From: Sodiomyces alkalinus F11
Lineage: Eukaryota; Ascomycota; Sordariomycetes; Glomerellales; Plectosphaerellaceae
Assembly: GCF_003711515.1 (NCBI RefSeq)
Contig: NW_021167098.1
Location: forward strand, 34,259 to 98,258
Reading direction: 5' to 3'
DNA length: 64,000 nt
Shown here: positions 46,835-58,249 of the stretch, piece by piece
Layout: every line of letters begins with the position of its first letter
Position numbering within the stretch: position 1 is the first letter of the stretch
Made by a program: the position numbers and the translations under genes
Notes under the pieces: generated by a model
What the model saw: only the letters and a program-made list of their open reading frames with translations
Database searches by the model: none
What the model was told of the DNA's origin: nothing

Positions 46835-49800
46835 ACTCACGTTAGCAGCCCTACTAATATTAGTGCGGGTAGCGGCGCTCCACTAAAAGCCTTAATAGCC
46901 GCCCTACTCCTAAGAACCACCCTAGCCTTCGGGTTCGGTGCACACCGCCATAACACGTCTAAAATCGGCGCGAAGGGTATTATTACATAGCGAACTCTTA
47001 GCTTTACTAGGCGGTACTAAATGTAGCTAGGCGGAGGTAGAGCGTAATCCTGTAGTAGCGTTAGAAGGATTCTGTATATAGTACTACTCACCACCTTAGG
47101 ACCCCTAACAAAAGTTTTCTAGTATAGCTAGGAAGAAGAAGGCCTAAGCGCCTACCTCTTATAGCGGTAGAACCGCTCTAGCCCTAACCCCTTAGCTATA
47201 GTAATAGTAATAATAATAAAGGACTCCGATAGCCTCTTAGTACGCTATAGGCCCCGACTATAACGGTATAAGCCCCACCAATAATAAAAGCTTCGCTAAT
47301 AGAGCCTAAAAGTAACTAGAAATGATAATAGAAGACGCGATAGTATTACTCCGATATAAGGGATATACTATCGATATCCTAATCTAGGCCGTTAAATAGG
47401 GTATATCCTAGGCGAGGAAGTCCCCTATCACAGACGCGGACCTTACTAGATAGCTCGGAAACGAGTTTATTAACCTAATTAAGATAAGGGGCCTAGTCTA
47501 TATAACTAGTAACGCCGCCCCCCCTAAACGGATAACCCTTAATACCCCCGCGGCCGCCGAGCCCGGATAGCCTAAACCTAGTAAGTCTACTAAAGACCCG
47601 ACTAGCGTTATATCCGCCGATAAAGATAAGTAAGCCCCCCCGAAGAAGGGTATAGTAGCCCCCCCTCTAGCCCCCTTATAGCAGTAATAGGATTAGACTA
47701 TTATCACGAAGGGGAAGAAGAAGAAGGCCTCGGCTACGGTATAGACCGGACCGACTAAGACCTAAGCGAAGTAAGACTATAGGGTCTCTTTTCGCTTCTT
47801 AGACGATATACTACCTAGACTCGAAGCTTAAGAGGCCCTAGTAATTATCCGATACGCTATCACGGATACTAAACGGATTAACGACTAGGATATTAAGCTA
47901 ATCGAATAAACCCGAACTGGTATCGCGATAGTTCCTCGAACACGGAAGCACGATAAAAGATCCTCGACGCGAGGGATAAGGTTATCGCCGTGACTACCGT
48001 ATTAGACCTTAGGGGAGCTAAGACCTAATATACTTACCTTATCTACGAAGTGCTTAAGAGGATCAGGTATACTAAGGTTATAGCGGAACTAATCGCTAAT
48101 AAAGCCTAGAAAAGGACCGGCCTAAAACCGATACGGGTATAAAGACGTACCTAACTAAGCCATAACGGCCTAGCGAGCTAGGTAATCTTTTTCTAGACGT
48201 AACTAAAAAATCGGTTCTATCTCTTCGAAACCTCTATACTCTTTAGGTATTAAAAGAACCGATAACCCATTATATAGTACGATAAATACTAGGGATATTA
48301 CCGTTATTACGCGGATAATAGTAAAGAACGCTATATTTTCTATAATATCTTTATGAAGGAGGAATATACCTATAAGGTACGCTATATTAACTAGTACGGA
48401 CGTTACTCCGCGAATATTCTCAAATACTTAGCCGCCCGAGAAGGGTTAACGGCGAGGTAGTTACGCTATTAAAGACCGAACTTAGTAGACTCCACACAGA
48501 GGGTAATGCCTAATAAGTAAAACTATAAGCTATAATAAAGGCTACCGCTAATACTATTATAGCGGATATCGCCGTTACCGTGGCCATTACTACTACCACG
48601 GATACTAGCGATAGTAAGACCTAGAATAGTAGTTTAGAAAAAAAGGTAGATAGCCCCTCCTTCGAAGAGCAAAAGGATACCCCGGAGACTACCCGAACCC
48701 CCTAGGACGAATACCAGGATAACTTATCCACTCTAATACCGCCCCCATAAATACCTAGAACGAGGAAGACAGATAATAGGGAAGACTAAACCTTACCTGC
48801 CGCGATAAGTAAAAAACCCAATATAATATAAGCGTGGCTAAGGAGAGAGATAACGGCCTTAAAAGAGCTAATAATAACAGCTATACTAAAAAAGATTAAT
48901 AAACCAGAAAACTAACCGGTAAAGAGGCTATTATGGAGCCGGAACCCCCCGGGCGGGACTTACCTACGTTTAGTAGAATATAGATAAGAACTATAACCTG
49001 CTAAAAGCTATACTAGTAATAGCGTAGGAGGCTAAGCTTAACGTACTAATACACTAAGAGCCTTTAATAGGAGAAGCCCGGATAAAGTCCTTACCTAACC
49101 TTCCGGGCGATAAGAAGTTCTTACCGATACGGATATCGCCGGACCTAGGGGATAAACCCCGGGTTATTATGTATATTAGGGTAGGACTAAACGTATAATA
49201 GATAGAATCCCCGGTACTAGGCTCTAGGGATATCCTACTAGTTAAAGTTAACGGAATATACTTCGAAAACATTTATAGGGGCCTTATAAGTAAGTTAGAT
49301 ACCTAGAACGTACTTATAACCTTAATACCGCCGCCGAATATTATAATTAGAGGCGACTTTAATACTAGATACCGTGACTAGGAGCCGATAACCTACTAGA
49401 TCACAGGGAGAGGAGAAGGAATTACTAACTAGATAGAGAGTCATAATCTTACCCTGTATAATAACCCTAGTAAGGCGATATATAGCCGAGGAGGATACTA
49501 GACCGTTATCGACCTAGTATTCTTAACGGCTCTATATACTACTATTAAGGGAGTAGTAAAGGCCGGCCCGCTAGCCTACTATTACCCGCTATTAGGATAG
49601 ATTAGAACCGCCTATATTAATACGGAGAATACCCTAACTAGACCCGTCCGATTTAGCCTCCTAGTAGAGGAAGAAAAAGGAGTAATAATTTAGAGAGAAG
49701 TCTAGGAAAACCTCTAGCTTTTACCCTAACCGGCGGAGTAGGAGGACTTAGACCCTATATACCTAGACAAATAGGCCTAGTAGTTACTTAATACTATTAT

Positions 49801-51045
49801 AAGCCTATTACACCGCCTAGGTATACCGTTATATAGTCTAGCGAAGCATAGATAACCATGGTGGAATAACGAATATAAAGAGACTTATGTGAGGCTATAT
49901 AATATAGATATTGTATACTAGAATATACCAAAGTATAGGAGACCTTCCGGAAAACTATAAAGCGGGTAAGCCAGGAGTCCTAGAATAAATAGATCGGAAT
50001 TATAAAGAACTCCGAGGAGTTATATAAGGTGATCGGCTAGTATAGGATAGGGGATAAGCTAACGCCCCCGTTAATCTCTTATAACAGTCTAGGCTACATC
50101 GAAGATAAATAAAAGAGAGAACTTTCATAATATACTAAGCTAGCGAGGAAGCTAGAAATCGATAATCTAAAGGACTTATAGAATTACCTATTAGGCTAGA
50201 TATAAATTATCCCGGAGCATAGCCCGATTCTAAAAGACGAAGTATACCGCTATACTATTAATATTACGATAATAGCGCCTAGCAGAGATAATATAAGTAT
50301 CCCCCTCCTCTAATTAATATAGCCGGTAATCGAGGATAAGGTAACGTATCTCTTCGAAGCCTATAAGGAAGCCGGGTATTACCTATACCCCTTCCGAAAC
50401 AGGGATATAATAATAATGGATACGCGTAGTAAGGATACTATTATAATTATAGGGTATAGGCCGATCTAACTACTTAGCATTCTCGGTAAAGGCCTAGATC
50501 GTATTATAGTAAAAAGAACCGCGTACCGGGTAATAGCCGCGGGTATCCTGAACCCTTAATATATCGGCGCGCTCCTAGGATAATTAATAATCGACCTTAC
50601 CGCAGTATTAATATATAAGGTTAAGTTATAGCTGGCTTAGGGGAAGTAGGTTATTACTGTAACTAATAATATAAAAGGAGCTTTCGGTATAGTCCTCCAC
50701 GGATAGTTTATTTATAGACTATACTAGTAAGGATAGAATCCCGTTATAATTAAGTAATAGGAAAGCTTCGCCGCTAATAGATGAGCACGGGGTATATATA
50801 GTACCTTATACCCTAGCGAATACACCCCGTTTAACTCTATAGGACTTATATAAGGCTCTCCGGCTTCCTTAATCGGATACGCCCTTTGTATTATAGATAT
50901 ATATAAACTGCCTAATAAGAGTAATCGGTTTATTACGCTAATAACTCCTATATTATCGTGACCTATAAGGACCTTAATAAAGTAGTATAATAGGTTACTA
51001 GGATATTATAATAACAACTCGAGTAGTGTAAAGATAACGCGGTTA
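46835..51045 (+). mobile_element. LINE D copy 2: non-LTR retrotransposon, truncated in RT
   Basis: Second tandem copy, same orientation. ORF1 occupies about 47000-48900. ORF2 has a clear endonuclease at 49050-49620: RGDFNTRYRD.EP (about 49351), ESHNLTLYNNPSKA and SRGGY.TVIDLVFLTAL (about 49485), matching GGDFNTHHRDW and T..T(V)IDLVF blocks. RT follows at 50340-51030 with YRPI.LLSILGKGLDRI (about 50458), NIKGAFG (about 50670) and a GSPAS-like block near 50857. It ends abruptly at about 51045 against a T-rich tract. Confidence 0.88.
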
Positions 51046-52235
51046 AACTAGACTTTTTTCTTTTGTTTTTCTTTTTAATTCATTACGCGGATACAGCCCT
51101 AAAGCTATAGCGCGGCGCCTAACGCCCTAAGGACTAAAGGCTATTAGAAGCTAGGTATAGTAAAATAAAGCGTAGTAGTAATAAATAAAGGAAATCCTCC
51201 GTAATAATCTGCCTAATAAACCTAATAGGTAAAAACCAAAGTAAAATAACTAGACCGCAGGAATCGTGGTTTACGCCCTATACTACTCTGCCGAGGCTAT
51301 TTTAGTAGCTAAAAGGTAGGCCTGTAAGGCCTGTATTGCTTTTTTAGTACTAAATAATAGCCGCAGAGATAGCGGGAGGCCTGCTAGGGCTTCCCGCAGG
51401 GCTTTTCGTTCTTCTTTATAAAAAGGGTATAAAAGAATAAGGTATACTGTATCCTATATAGGGGAGCCGAGATAGGAATAGCGGTCGTTAGCATAGCTTT
51501 AGGCCCTTTTTTAGTGGGTTTTTAGGTTTCCGACGCCGGTTTTTAACTGCATAAAAGCCGATTTTACCTACCTAGGGCCTTATAATAGTAGTGGTTTTCG
51601 GGAGAAACGGAGGTTATCGCGGACTAGTCGCCTATATAGGCGGCCTAATCGAACTAATTTACCTCTTCTCTCCTCCTCCTCTTCGTGATTCTATAGGGTT
51701 TTCTAGTCTTAAATAAGGGCTTTATTTACCCGGCGTTTTAGGTGGCTAAGGGTAACTAAGCTAACGTATTTAGTAGCTTTTTCGGGGTTTAACGCCCCTT
51801 TAGCTACCTTATCGGCTAGTTCGTTCCCTTCTATCCCCATATACGAGGGGCACTACTAGATAGAAACCGAGGTGCCTAGGTGTTTAAGGCGAGAGATAAG
51901 GGATTTAGCTTCTATAGCCCACTATAAGGGGCGCTAAAGCTTTAGAATAGCCGCCTATGAATCGCTAAAAATGTAGCACTCTAGGGGCCTAGGTATCTGC
52001 TGAAGGGCAGCGTGAAGGGCCTAAAGAATAGCGTATAATTTAGCATCCGCGACTTCGGTAGCGGCCCTTAGGTTAAAGCCTATAGCTTATCTTTTCTTTA
52101 ACTCATGTGGGGGGATCTATGTTTTACGCGCAAACGCCCTAAACCACTCAAAACCTATATTAATCGATAGCTCTTTTTAAGCTCTATACGCCTATCTATA
52201 GCCCTATATCGCGCAGGCGCTAGTTTAGGCGTATT
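51046..52235 (-). mobile_element. LINE E fragment 1: RNase H end of a LINE, minus strand
   Basis: The minus strand ends in an A-rich tail (T-rich on the plus strand at 51054-51076). RNase H is very clear at 51780-52060: ADAKLYAIL.ALHAALQQ, PLECYIFSDS.AAI (about 51965, catalytic Asp kept), then SI..CPSYMGIEGNELADKVAKGA (about 51810). A short basic tail follows. The RT part is missing beyond 52235, consistent with 5' truncation. Confidence 0.88.
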
Positions 52236-52479
52236 ATAAGTGCGATAATGCCTGGAAACGGGCCTGCTCTCCCGCGTCCGGGTGAAAAGTCTAACGTGGC
52301 CCGTGCGCCTACGCTAATAAAGCAGCAGGCCCAGCCGTACACAGCCGCACCCCCGACCTCTACCCAACCATAACGCCACAAATAATGACCCACTAGCTAT
52401 AACGCTAGCCATAATAACGCCCCTAACACCTCTAACGCCCTCCCTAAGGCCCCTATAACTGTACGGGGCTTAGGGGAGG

Positions 52480-53910
52480 TAGATATAGGTAATACCTCTA
52501 TTATAGAGAATTTAACCCTCGCTACGCCTGTAAACTCGAAAAGGCACCTTAGCCCTTCCATACCTACCCCTAGACGGTTTTTTAGGACCCGAATCGACTC
52601 CCCCTCGGACTCGGAAGCCGAAGGCGCTTTCGAAACGCCCTCTAGGGCCCCCCTGCCTCTAGGGCACCCCCTGCTAAAAGACCGAGCCTTCTAGGCTCTA
52701 AATAGGCTCAAAGGGCCCCTGAAATGGCTAAAGCCCCTGGAGAAACCTCGGCCGAGCCCCAGAAGTCGACTAGTTCGGCTAGTAAGGTATAGGCTAAGGA
52801 ACTGCTCTAACAGGCCCTTAAGCTGCTATAACAGGCCTATACCCTTAACCCTGCTCCCTAGATTAAAGTCTATGAACGGAACCCCGAGCCCCTAGCCTCC
52901 TACACTTGAATAGAAAGTCGACGAACTAGCTTAGGCAGTTCCTAAGCTTACAGAACAGCAGCCTAAACCCCTGTATAGCGAGGCTTTAAAGGCAAAGAAA
53001 GGCCCTACCTAGACCCCTATTTCAGGGGCTTTAGCAGCTCTAACACTATTAGCCCCTCTCCCTCCAGCACCCCTTCTAATAGACCCTAAAAAGGTCCCTA
53101 AGGTTATCCTATAGTCTACGGCAGGGGCAGTAATTCCTAGGGATAACTTTAAACCCCTCGCGCTTCGGAATAAGATTAATAAGGCCCTAAAAACCCCTAT
53201 AGTTACGGCTATTAGCCGGTCGACTAACGGGAACCTTATTTTAACCCCGGGGCCGAAATACAGCGTCCAATAGCTCCTAGACTCACAGAATCAGTAGTTT
53301 GAAGAGCTAAACCTCTCTCTCTAGCCCCCCTAGCCTATAGACGACTAGTTTAAGCTTAATATTAAATAGGTGCGTTCTAGAGCCTTTAGGGCTAGGGGTA
53401 GCGATACTCCCCTACCCGACCCTTCCGAGCCGCCGTAAAAGGCCCTAAACCGAAGCCTATAACAGGGCCTAGGTCTATAGGACCTAGCCACCAAAATCGG
53501 CACCTTAAACCCTATTAGGGTAGTAGAGCAGCCTCGGTGGCTAGGGGCTCTAAACGTATTTTACGGCATAGTAGATATTTCTATACCCTCCACTAAAAAA
53601 TAGAAATACTACCTGACATAAGGGCTCTATAGAGCCGGCTAGCAGCTAAAGGTCTATAAATATAGTCCTATAACCCCTAGAACCCAGTGCTCTAACTACT
53701 GGAAATTCGGGTATACTCGGGGGCCTGTAAAGCCCTAATTACCTGCCCTATCTATATCGTTAAAGGCTACAGGGAGGAATACCACTACTATAACAATTAT
53801 AAAGAATACGGTGACTACGAGTATAAGACCTATAAGTGTTATAACTACGAGGGAGATTACCCCCCTTTTAGTAGGGACTATAAGGTCTTTGGAGCTATAA
53901 AACCCTAAAT
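52480..53910 (+). pseudogene. LINE E ORF1 (gag-like) fossil with zinc knuckles
   Basis: Pro/Ala/Lys-rich N-terminal part, then RSRAFRARGSDTPLPDPSEP-like sequence at 53370-53450 and, at 53690-53860, CSN(Y)WKFGYTRGPVK for a CxxCxxxGHxxxxC knuckle and YKCYNYEGDYPPF for a second. Several Cys/His codons have become Tyr. Confidence 0.75.
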
Positions 53911-54039
53911 TCTATAAATAATGGGCCTTTTATTTCGAAAGATATCTGGTTTATTTAATATAACGTTAATAAATAGGCCCCGGCGTAAAAGGCTATCCTA
54001 GAATAGACTTTAGAGGCTTCGGCTAATATAGTCCTTATT

Positions 54040-55528
54040 GAGGAACTAGCCTACGTCTCTATAATAGAGGAGTGGTTTACCCGAAACCACCCTACTTTTT
54101 ACACTATTACGCCTATATCCTAAAAAACCCAGTTCTTCCCTATTAAGCCTAGGGTCCTTACTTATATAAGAAAGGGCTCTAGTATTGATTTTTTATACCG
54201 CAATACCCTTCTACACGATGTAGATGCGTAGATTATAGAGGTCTATTATCTATAGATCTTTTATATTCTACACGTTTATAATCAGATAGAATAGGACCCC
54301 GAAAAGACAGGCCGAAGGCGGCCCCCTAGCCTTACCCCTTCTACCTCTTCCACTTCTACCTCTTCCACTACTACCTCTTCCACTTCTTCTTCTGCTTCTT
54401 CTTTTCCCTCCTTTTTAGACCCGAGAAGCCGGCTCTAGACCGAGGATCGTGTGCTTTAGGGCCTATAGGTCCCTAAGCCTAACCTTAATATAGGGGACTT
54501 TAATAGAAATCACTAGTAGTAGAACGGAGCTACTACTAACCAGGCTTCTATTAAGGCCTAGGCCCTAGTAGACTAGTTAGGTAGCCTCGGAGCTACCTAT
54601 TTAGTGGATTCTAAAGAAGTTAACCTAAACGGTAGGACGTTCTTTAGGTCTAATCTTCGTTAAGAGTCGGTTATAGACCTAGCCTTTTACACGCCCGGCT
54701 TCGATTATCTCCGCTTCGTTAAGTAGGAATATATGGAAAATACTTCCTCTTTACGCCACGCTATTATTATTTCGGCTACCGTTTTAGGCTCCGAAGGTCC
54801 TATAAATAGGTCTCTCCCGCCGGCTTATAACTATAAGCTAGTAAACTAGGACCTATTTTCTAGTACCCTAAGGGGCCTAAACCCTAGCCTTAACCGGGAC
54901 CTCTAATAGGCTATTAACGCCTCGGACTAGGACTCTTTTGGTCGTTGCCTCTCGGATACTATTACCCTAGCGCTTTAGGCTATAGTGCCTAAGTTAAGGG
55001 TAGTGGAGTATTCGAAGCCGTAGTAGAGTAAAGAGCTAAAGGCCCTGCGAAAATCAGCTAATAAGACTTTTAGGGTATTTAGAAAGACGTCTAAAAACGG
55101 GGCCTCGGCTACCCAGCTAGCGTCTTTAGAAACCTCCTAGAAAAAAGCATAAAACGCTTACTATAAAGCGGTAAAAACCGTAGAAAACGACCACTAGGAG
55201 GCCTTTCTAGCCTACGCCGAAGGTCCCGAGATTTTTAAGGCCTATAACTATACGAAAAGCGGGCTTAACGCGAAAGTCCCACCGATCCACACGCCTATAA
55301 AGTAGAAGTCCTATGCCTTCGAAGATAAATATAACGCCCTACTTTAAATCCTTTTTCTAGCACCCTCCACCACCGCCACCGATACCCCCGAAGCCCCTGT
55401 ATTTATAGGCCCTTCAGGGGGCCTTGGCCCCTCCTACCCTTCCAACGGTCCCTAAAGCCTAACTAGATCACGTAGTAAGGGCCTTAGAAGACCGTGGGAG
55501 TAGCCTAGCTTATAGGCTATAGAGCTAT
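54040..55528 (+). pseudogene. LINE E endonuclease fossil
   Basis: The frame carries NLNIGDFNRNH at about 54484, equivalent to the VVGDFNLHH motif. RVDWLGSL-type and LNGRTFFRSNLR-SVIDLAFYTPG blocks lie near 54560-54690 (the SVIDLAF block is characteristic). A pre-RT helix region (NKTFRVFRKTSKNG) follows at 55060, then VPPIHTP..KSYAFEDKYNALL near 55290. A Ser/Thr-coding minisatellite (units around CTACCTCTTCCA) lies at 54341-54410. Confidence 0.85.
54341..54410 (+). repeat. Minisatellite coding Ser/Thr in LINE E
   Basis: Imperfect tandem units of 12-18 bp built from CTACCTCTTCCA and CTTCTTCTG, likely a low-complexity linker in the LINE protein. CA-containing units survived RIP only partly. Confidence 0.7.
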
Positions 55529-55983
55529 TGTAACTGGATGAAGACGTAGTGACACCAGATCGTCAAGACAAAGATCAGATAAAGAGGTTAGTCTAGTAAG
55601 ACCACGATGCATAACTAAAATATAACTAACACCGCTATAACCTTTAGCGAAGAAGTAGATCGGTAGTCACTATTCTGATCAGGGTAACGTAAGTTAAACT
55701 GGAAAGATACCTTAAACGTAGAATAAGTAATTGTAAAAGAGGATGATGATTATCGCCTGGTCCCTTAATAGGGATATCCGGCGCCTATCCTTAATATATA
55801 TATAGGAGGTGGACCCTATAGCCTTAAAAAGGGGGTCACGTGACCACCTGCTAAACCACTCTAAAGCCGTATCTACGCGGTTATAATACGGCCCTAGTTA
55901 TCTCGTTCGCGCCCTTATAACGTAGATAACTCCTAAAAATAAGCAGATATAAGTAAATAAACTAAGTAAAGAGCTATCATACA
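55529..55983 (-). repeat. Gypsy F 3' LTR
   Basis: On the minus strand it runs TGTATGATAG...CCAGTTACA, a canonical TG...CA LTR. The purine tract AGAGGAACGAGGG (55984-55996) precedes it. It is less RIPed than the interior, with many CA and TG. It contains the 12-bp palindrome GGTCACGTGACC (55834-55845), whose CACGTG core is a bHLH-type site. The partner LTR is outside the window, so the assignment rests on structure alone. Confidence 0.65.
55834..55845. promoter_or_regulatory. Palindrome with CACGTG core in the Gypsy F LTR
   Basis: GGTCACGTGACC is a perfect 12-bp palindrome and contains an E-box, recognised by fungal bHLH factors in general. A role in LTR transcription is inference. It survived in a region where most CA/TG have been lost. 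Confidence 0.4.
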
Positions 55984-58060
55984 CCCTCGTTCCTCTAATC
56001 ACCCCGTCCTCTACGTATACTAAGTTAGGGATCCTCTTAGTTCTAGTTCCTCCGTATATACCGTTCCCTCGCTATCTTTATCGGCTATATCCTTAAGACG
56101 TCCTTTATCTAATCCTCTATATATGCCTTTACTTACGCTTTCGCAAAGTCCTTCCCCTGACCACGTAGTCCGGCTTATTAGCCTTTTTAGCCTCCCGATT
56201 AGCGGTAGCTTTATCTGCCTCCCACTTAATAGCGGTATTATAACGACGCTAGCCTCCCCACTCTACTACTCGCGATAGCGGAAGATACTCACTACTATTA
56301 GTAGCGGTATCCTGTAAAGCGGCTCTATAGGGGTTATTAAATAACTGGACCTAATCCTCCCGGCTATAGTTACTTAGTCTGAACGGCATATTCCTTATCT
56401 CGATTAGCCTGTAAAATAGCAGGCTACGGGAAATTTCTAGACCGTGGTCCTAGTATACTTAGTCCTTCTCCCACTTACTCTATATATCTATCCTCGTGGA
56501 AAACTTAATAAGGTCTTCTCCCTCGTGCGTGTAGTAATTAGTGGCTAAGCTAATCTTAACTAGGGCGGGCTACGGCTACTATATCTGCTTCTTAGGCTTA
56601 GTCACCTTCTAATTAGGGGAACCCTTAAAGATATAAACCTTAGGGGCTTTAGGCGAGGCTATACGTATCGGCTTAATAGTCGAGGGAGTACCCTCGCCGA
56701 CCTCCTTAACCTTAGGGGTAGTAAGCTCGAGATTACCTAGTTCCGGGAATATATCCCTATTATCCTCGCTAAGTGCTAGTCCTTTAGTTGCCCCTTAATC
56801 AGGGAAAGAGGATTTCGGCTTAGTAGGCAGGGGCGTTTTAAGAGCCTTCGGAGTCTTCGGACCCTTAGGCGGGTTAACAGGCTTCCACTTCTTATTAATA
56901 GGCGTAAAACTAGTTATTTTAGGCGGATTATAGGAGGGAGTAGCGACGGGAGCGGTGGTGGGAGCGGGGTTAGGGGATAGGGTAGACTACTCGGAAGCCA
57001 GTTTAAGCTTAGGTTAGTGGCCAAAGCCGAAGAGTTCGCCTACGTAACTTAACTAGCTATATTTAATATACCTAGTATAGCTAGTTACGTCGTTAACGTA
57101 ATAGCGGCTATTTTATAGCCGGTATAGCCGGGATAAGACAGGGAATAAGTGCCCCTCCTAAATAACGTAACGAATCTATTTACTAATAAATAGACTACAC
57201 GAATACTTATCCTCCTATTAAGGGCCTAGAATAATATACAACTTCCTAACTAGGCTATTTATAGCCTCCTTAGGGGCTTTAATATACCGTAGCTAACTTA
57301 TAGCTCCTCGGAAGCTCTTTAATAGACGCTTCTTAGCTCCTCCGTCGTGCTATATACTATTGTATACGTATATAACCTATATCTCCTAATCTAAGATTAG
57401 GCTAATAAAGTAGTTACCTCTAATATAGTGTATAAAGGGAATTAGCCGGGACGTTACGATCCTGAAAAGATTTCTCTCGCTTACGTCTAGATAGTTAAAC
57501 CTCTTCTTCTTAGCGTTATAGCCCCACGAGTTAATATTATTAATCCAGGCCTTAAGCCTAGTATCCCCGATCTATCTAGTGATTATTGCCCTGATTATGT
57601 CTTCTATAGTGGACTTTTCTAACCACTTACCCTTGAAGAGGTTATTATACACTCTTTACGTAGCTAGTAAGGCTATACGGGCGGCCACGATACTACTTCT
57701 ATAAATCTTTATTAGGGGGGTTAACGGGGTTATATTATCTATAACTTCTCCGCCTATATACTCTCTCTTCATAGATCCTAGGAGCTATTAAATTACTTAC
57801 TAATCCTCTATACCGCCTGCCGTAAACCTAAAGAAGAGGGGGTCGTTATCGGATACGTCGAATAGGCGGTAAGGGAGACCTATTAAGGGGAAAGCCTATC
57901 TACTCTTCTTAAGGATATATTCTATATGACCTCTAGTATAAGAATTAATAACGGCGCGCGCCTTAGGGTGAATATAGCATTTAAGTAAGTTCTCTATAGG
58001 GGCTATAGCCTAATAGTTAGCTATAGTAGTAGTGACGTATATAACGAGAGGGGGAAAAGG
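55984..58060 (-). pseudogene. Gypsy F 3' ORF fossil with Ulp1/C48-like cysteine protease region
   Basis: A minus-strand frame of about 680 codons whose stops are nearly all former Gln/Trp codons. At 57620-57110 it fits the C48 (Ulp1/SENP) pattern: KWLEKSTIEDII (WL.D..I), RGNYFISLILD (for the H-W/F.....D block, His now Tyr), VIYVYNSI (for I.VYDS), and a GP, two stops for Gln, EDKYSCSLFISK block (for QQ-D...CG.F, Cys kept). C-terminal to this are a Pro/Lys-rich linker (about 56980-56700) and an unknown region ending near 56000. Such enzymes cleave SUMO-type conjugates or polyproteins. Function in a gypsy element is unknown. Similarity was judged by eye. Confidence 0.55.
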
Positions 58061-58249
58061 GGTACTAAGGGGAAACGAGAAGCCACCGTGAGTATGAACT
58101 ACGGCTAGTTAGCCTGATTAGATCTAGGGGCGTTAAAGGGGGTTAAAAAGAAAAAGAAAAAGTCGTTACTTACGAAATAGAGGTTAGTGGTTACGGTAAT
58201 ATCCGAGGGCAAAGGCTAGTCGAAAACTAAAGAGTGGAAGAGAGAGGAA

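Larger units (their letters stand above)
52236..55528 (+). mobile_element. LINE E fragment 2: ORF1 and endonuclease of a LINE, plus strand
   Basis: Starts with a fairly un-RIPed GC-rich leader (52260-52400). It holds ORF1 with zinc knuckles and an ORF2 endonuclease, then stops at 55528 where the Gypsy F LTR begins. It faces away from fragment 1 (head to head), and together the two would supply 5' and 3' parts of one LINE type. Whether they belong to the same family cannot be shown because they do not overlap. Confidence 0.8.

Noticed and set aside
49054..49272. 72-codon minus-strand open stretch
   Set aside because: Antisense to the well-supported LINE D endonuclease.
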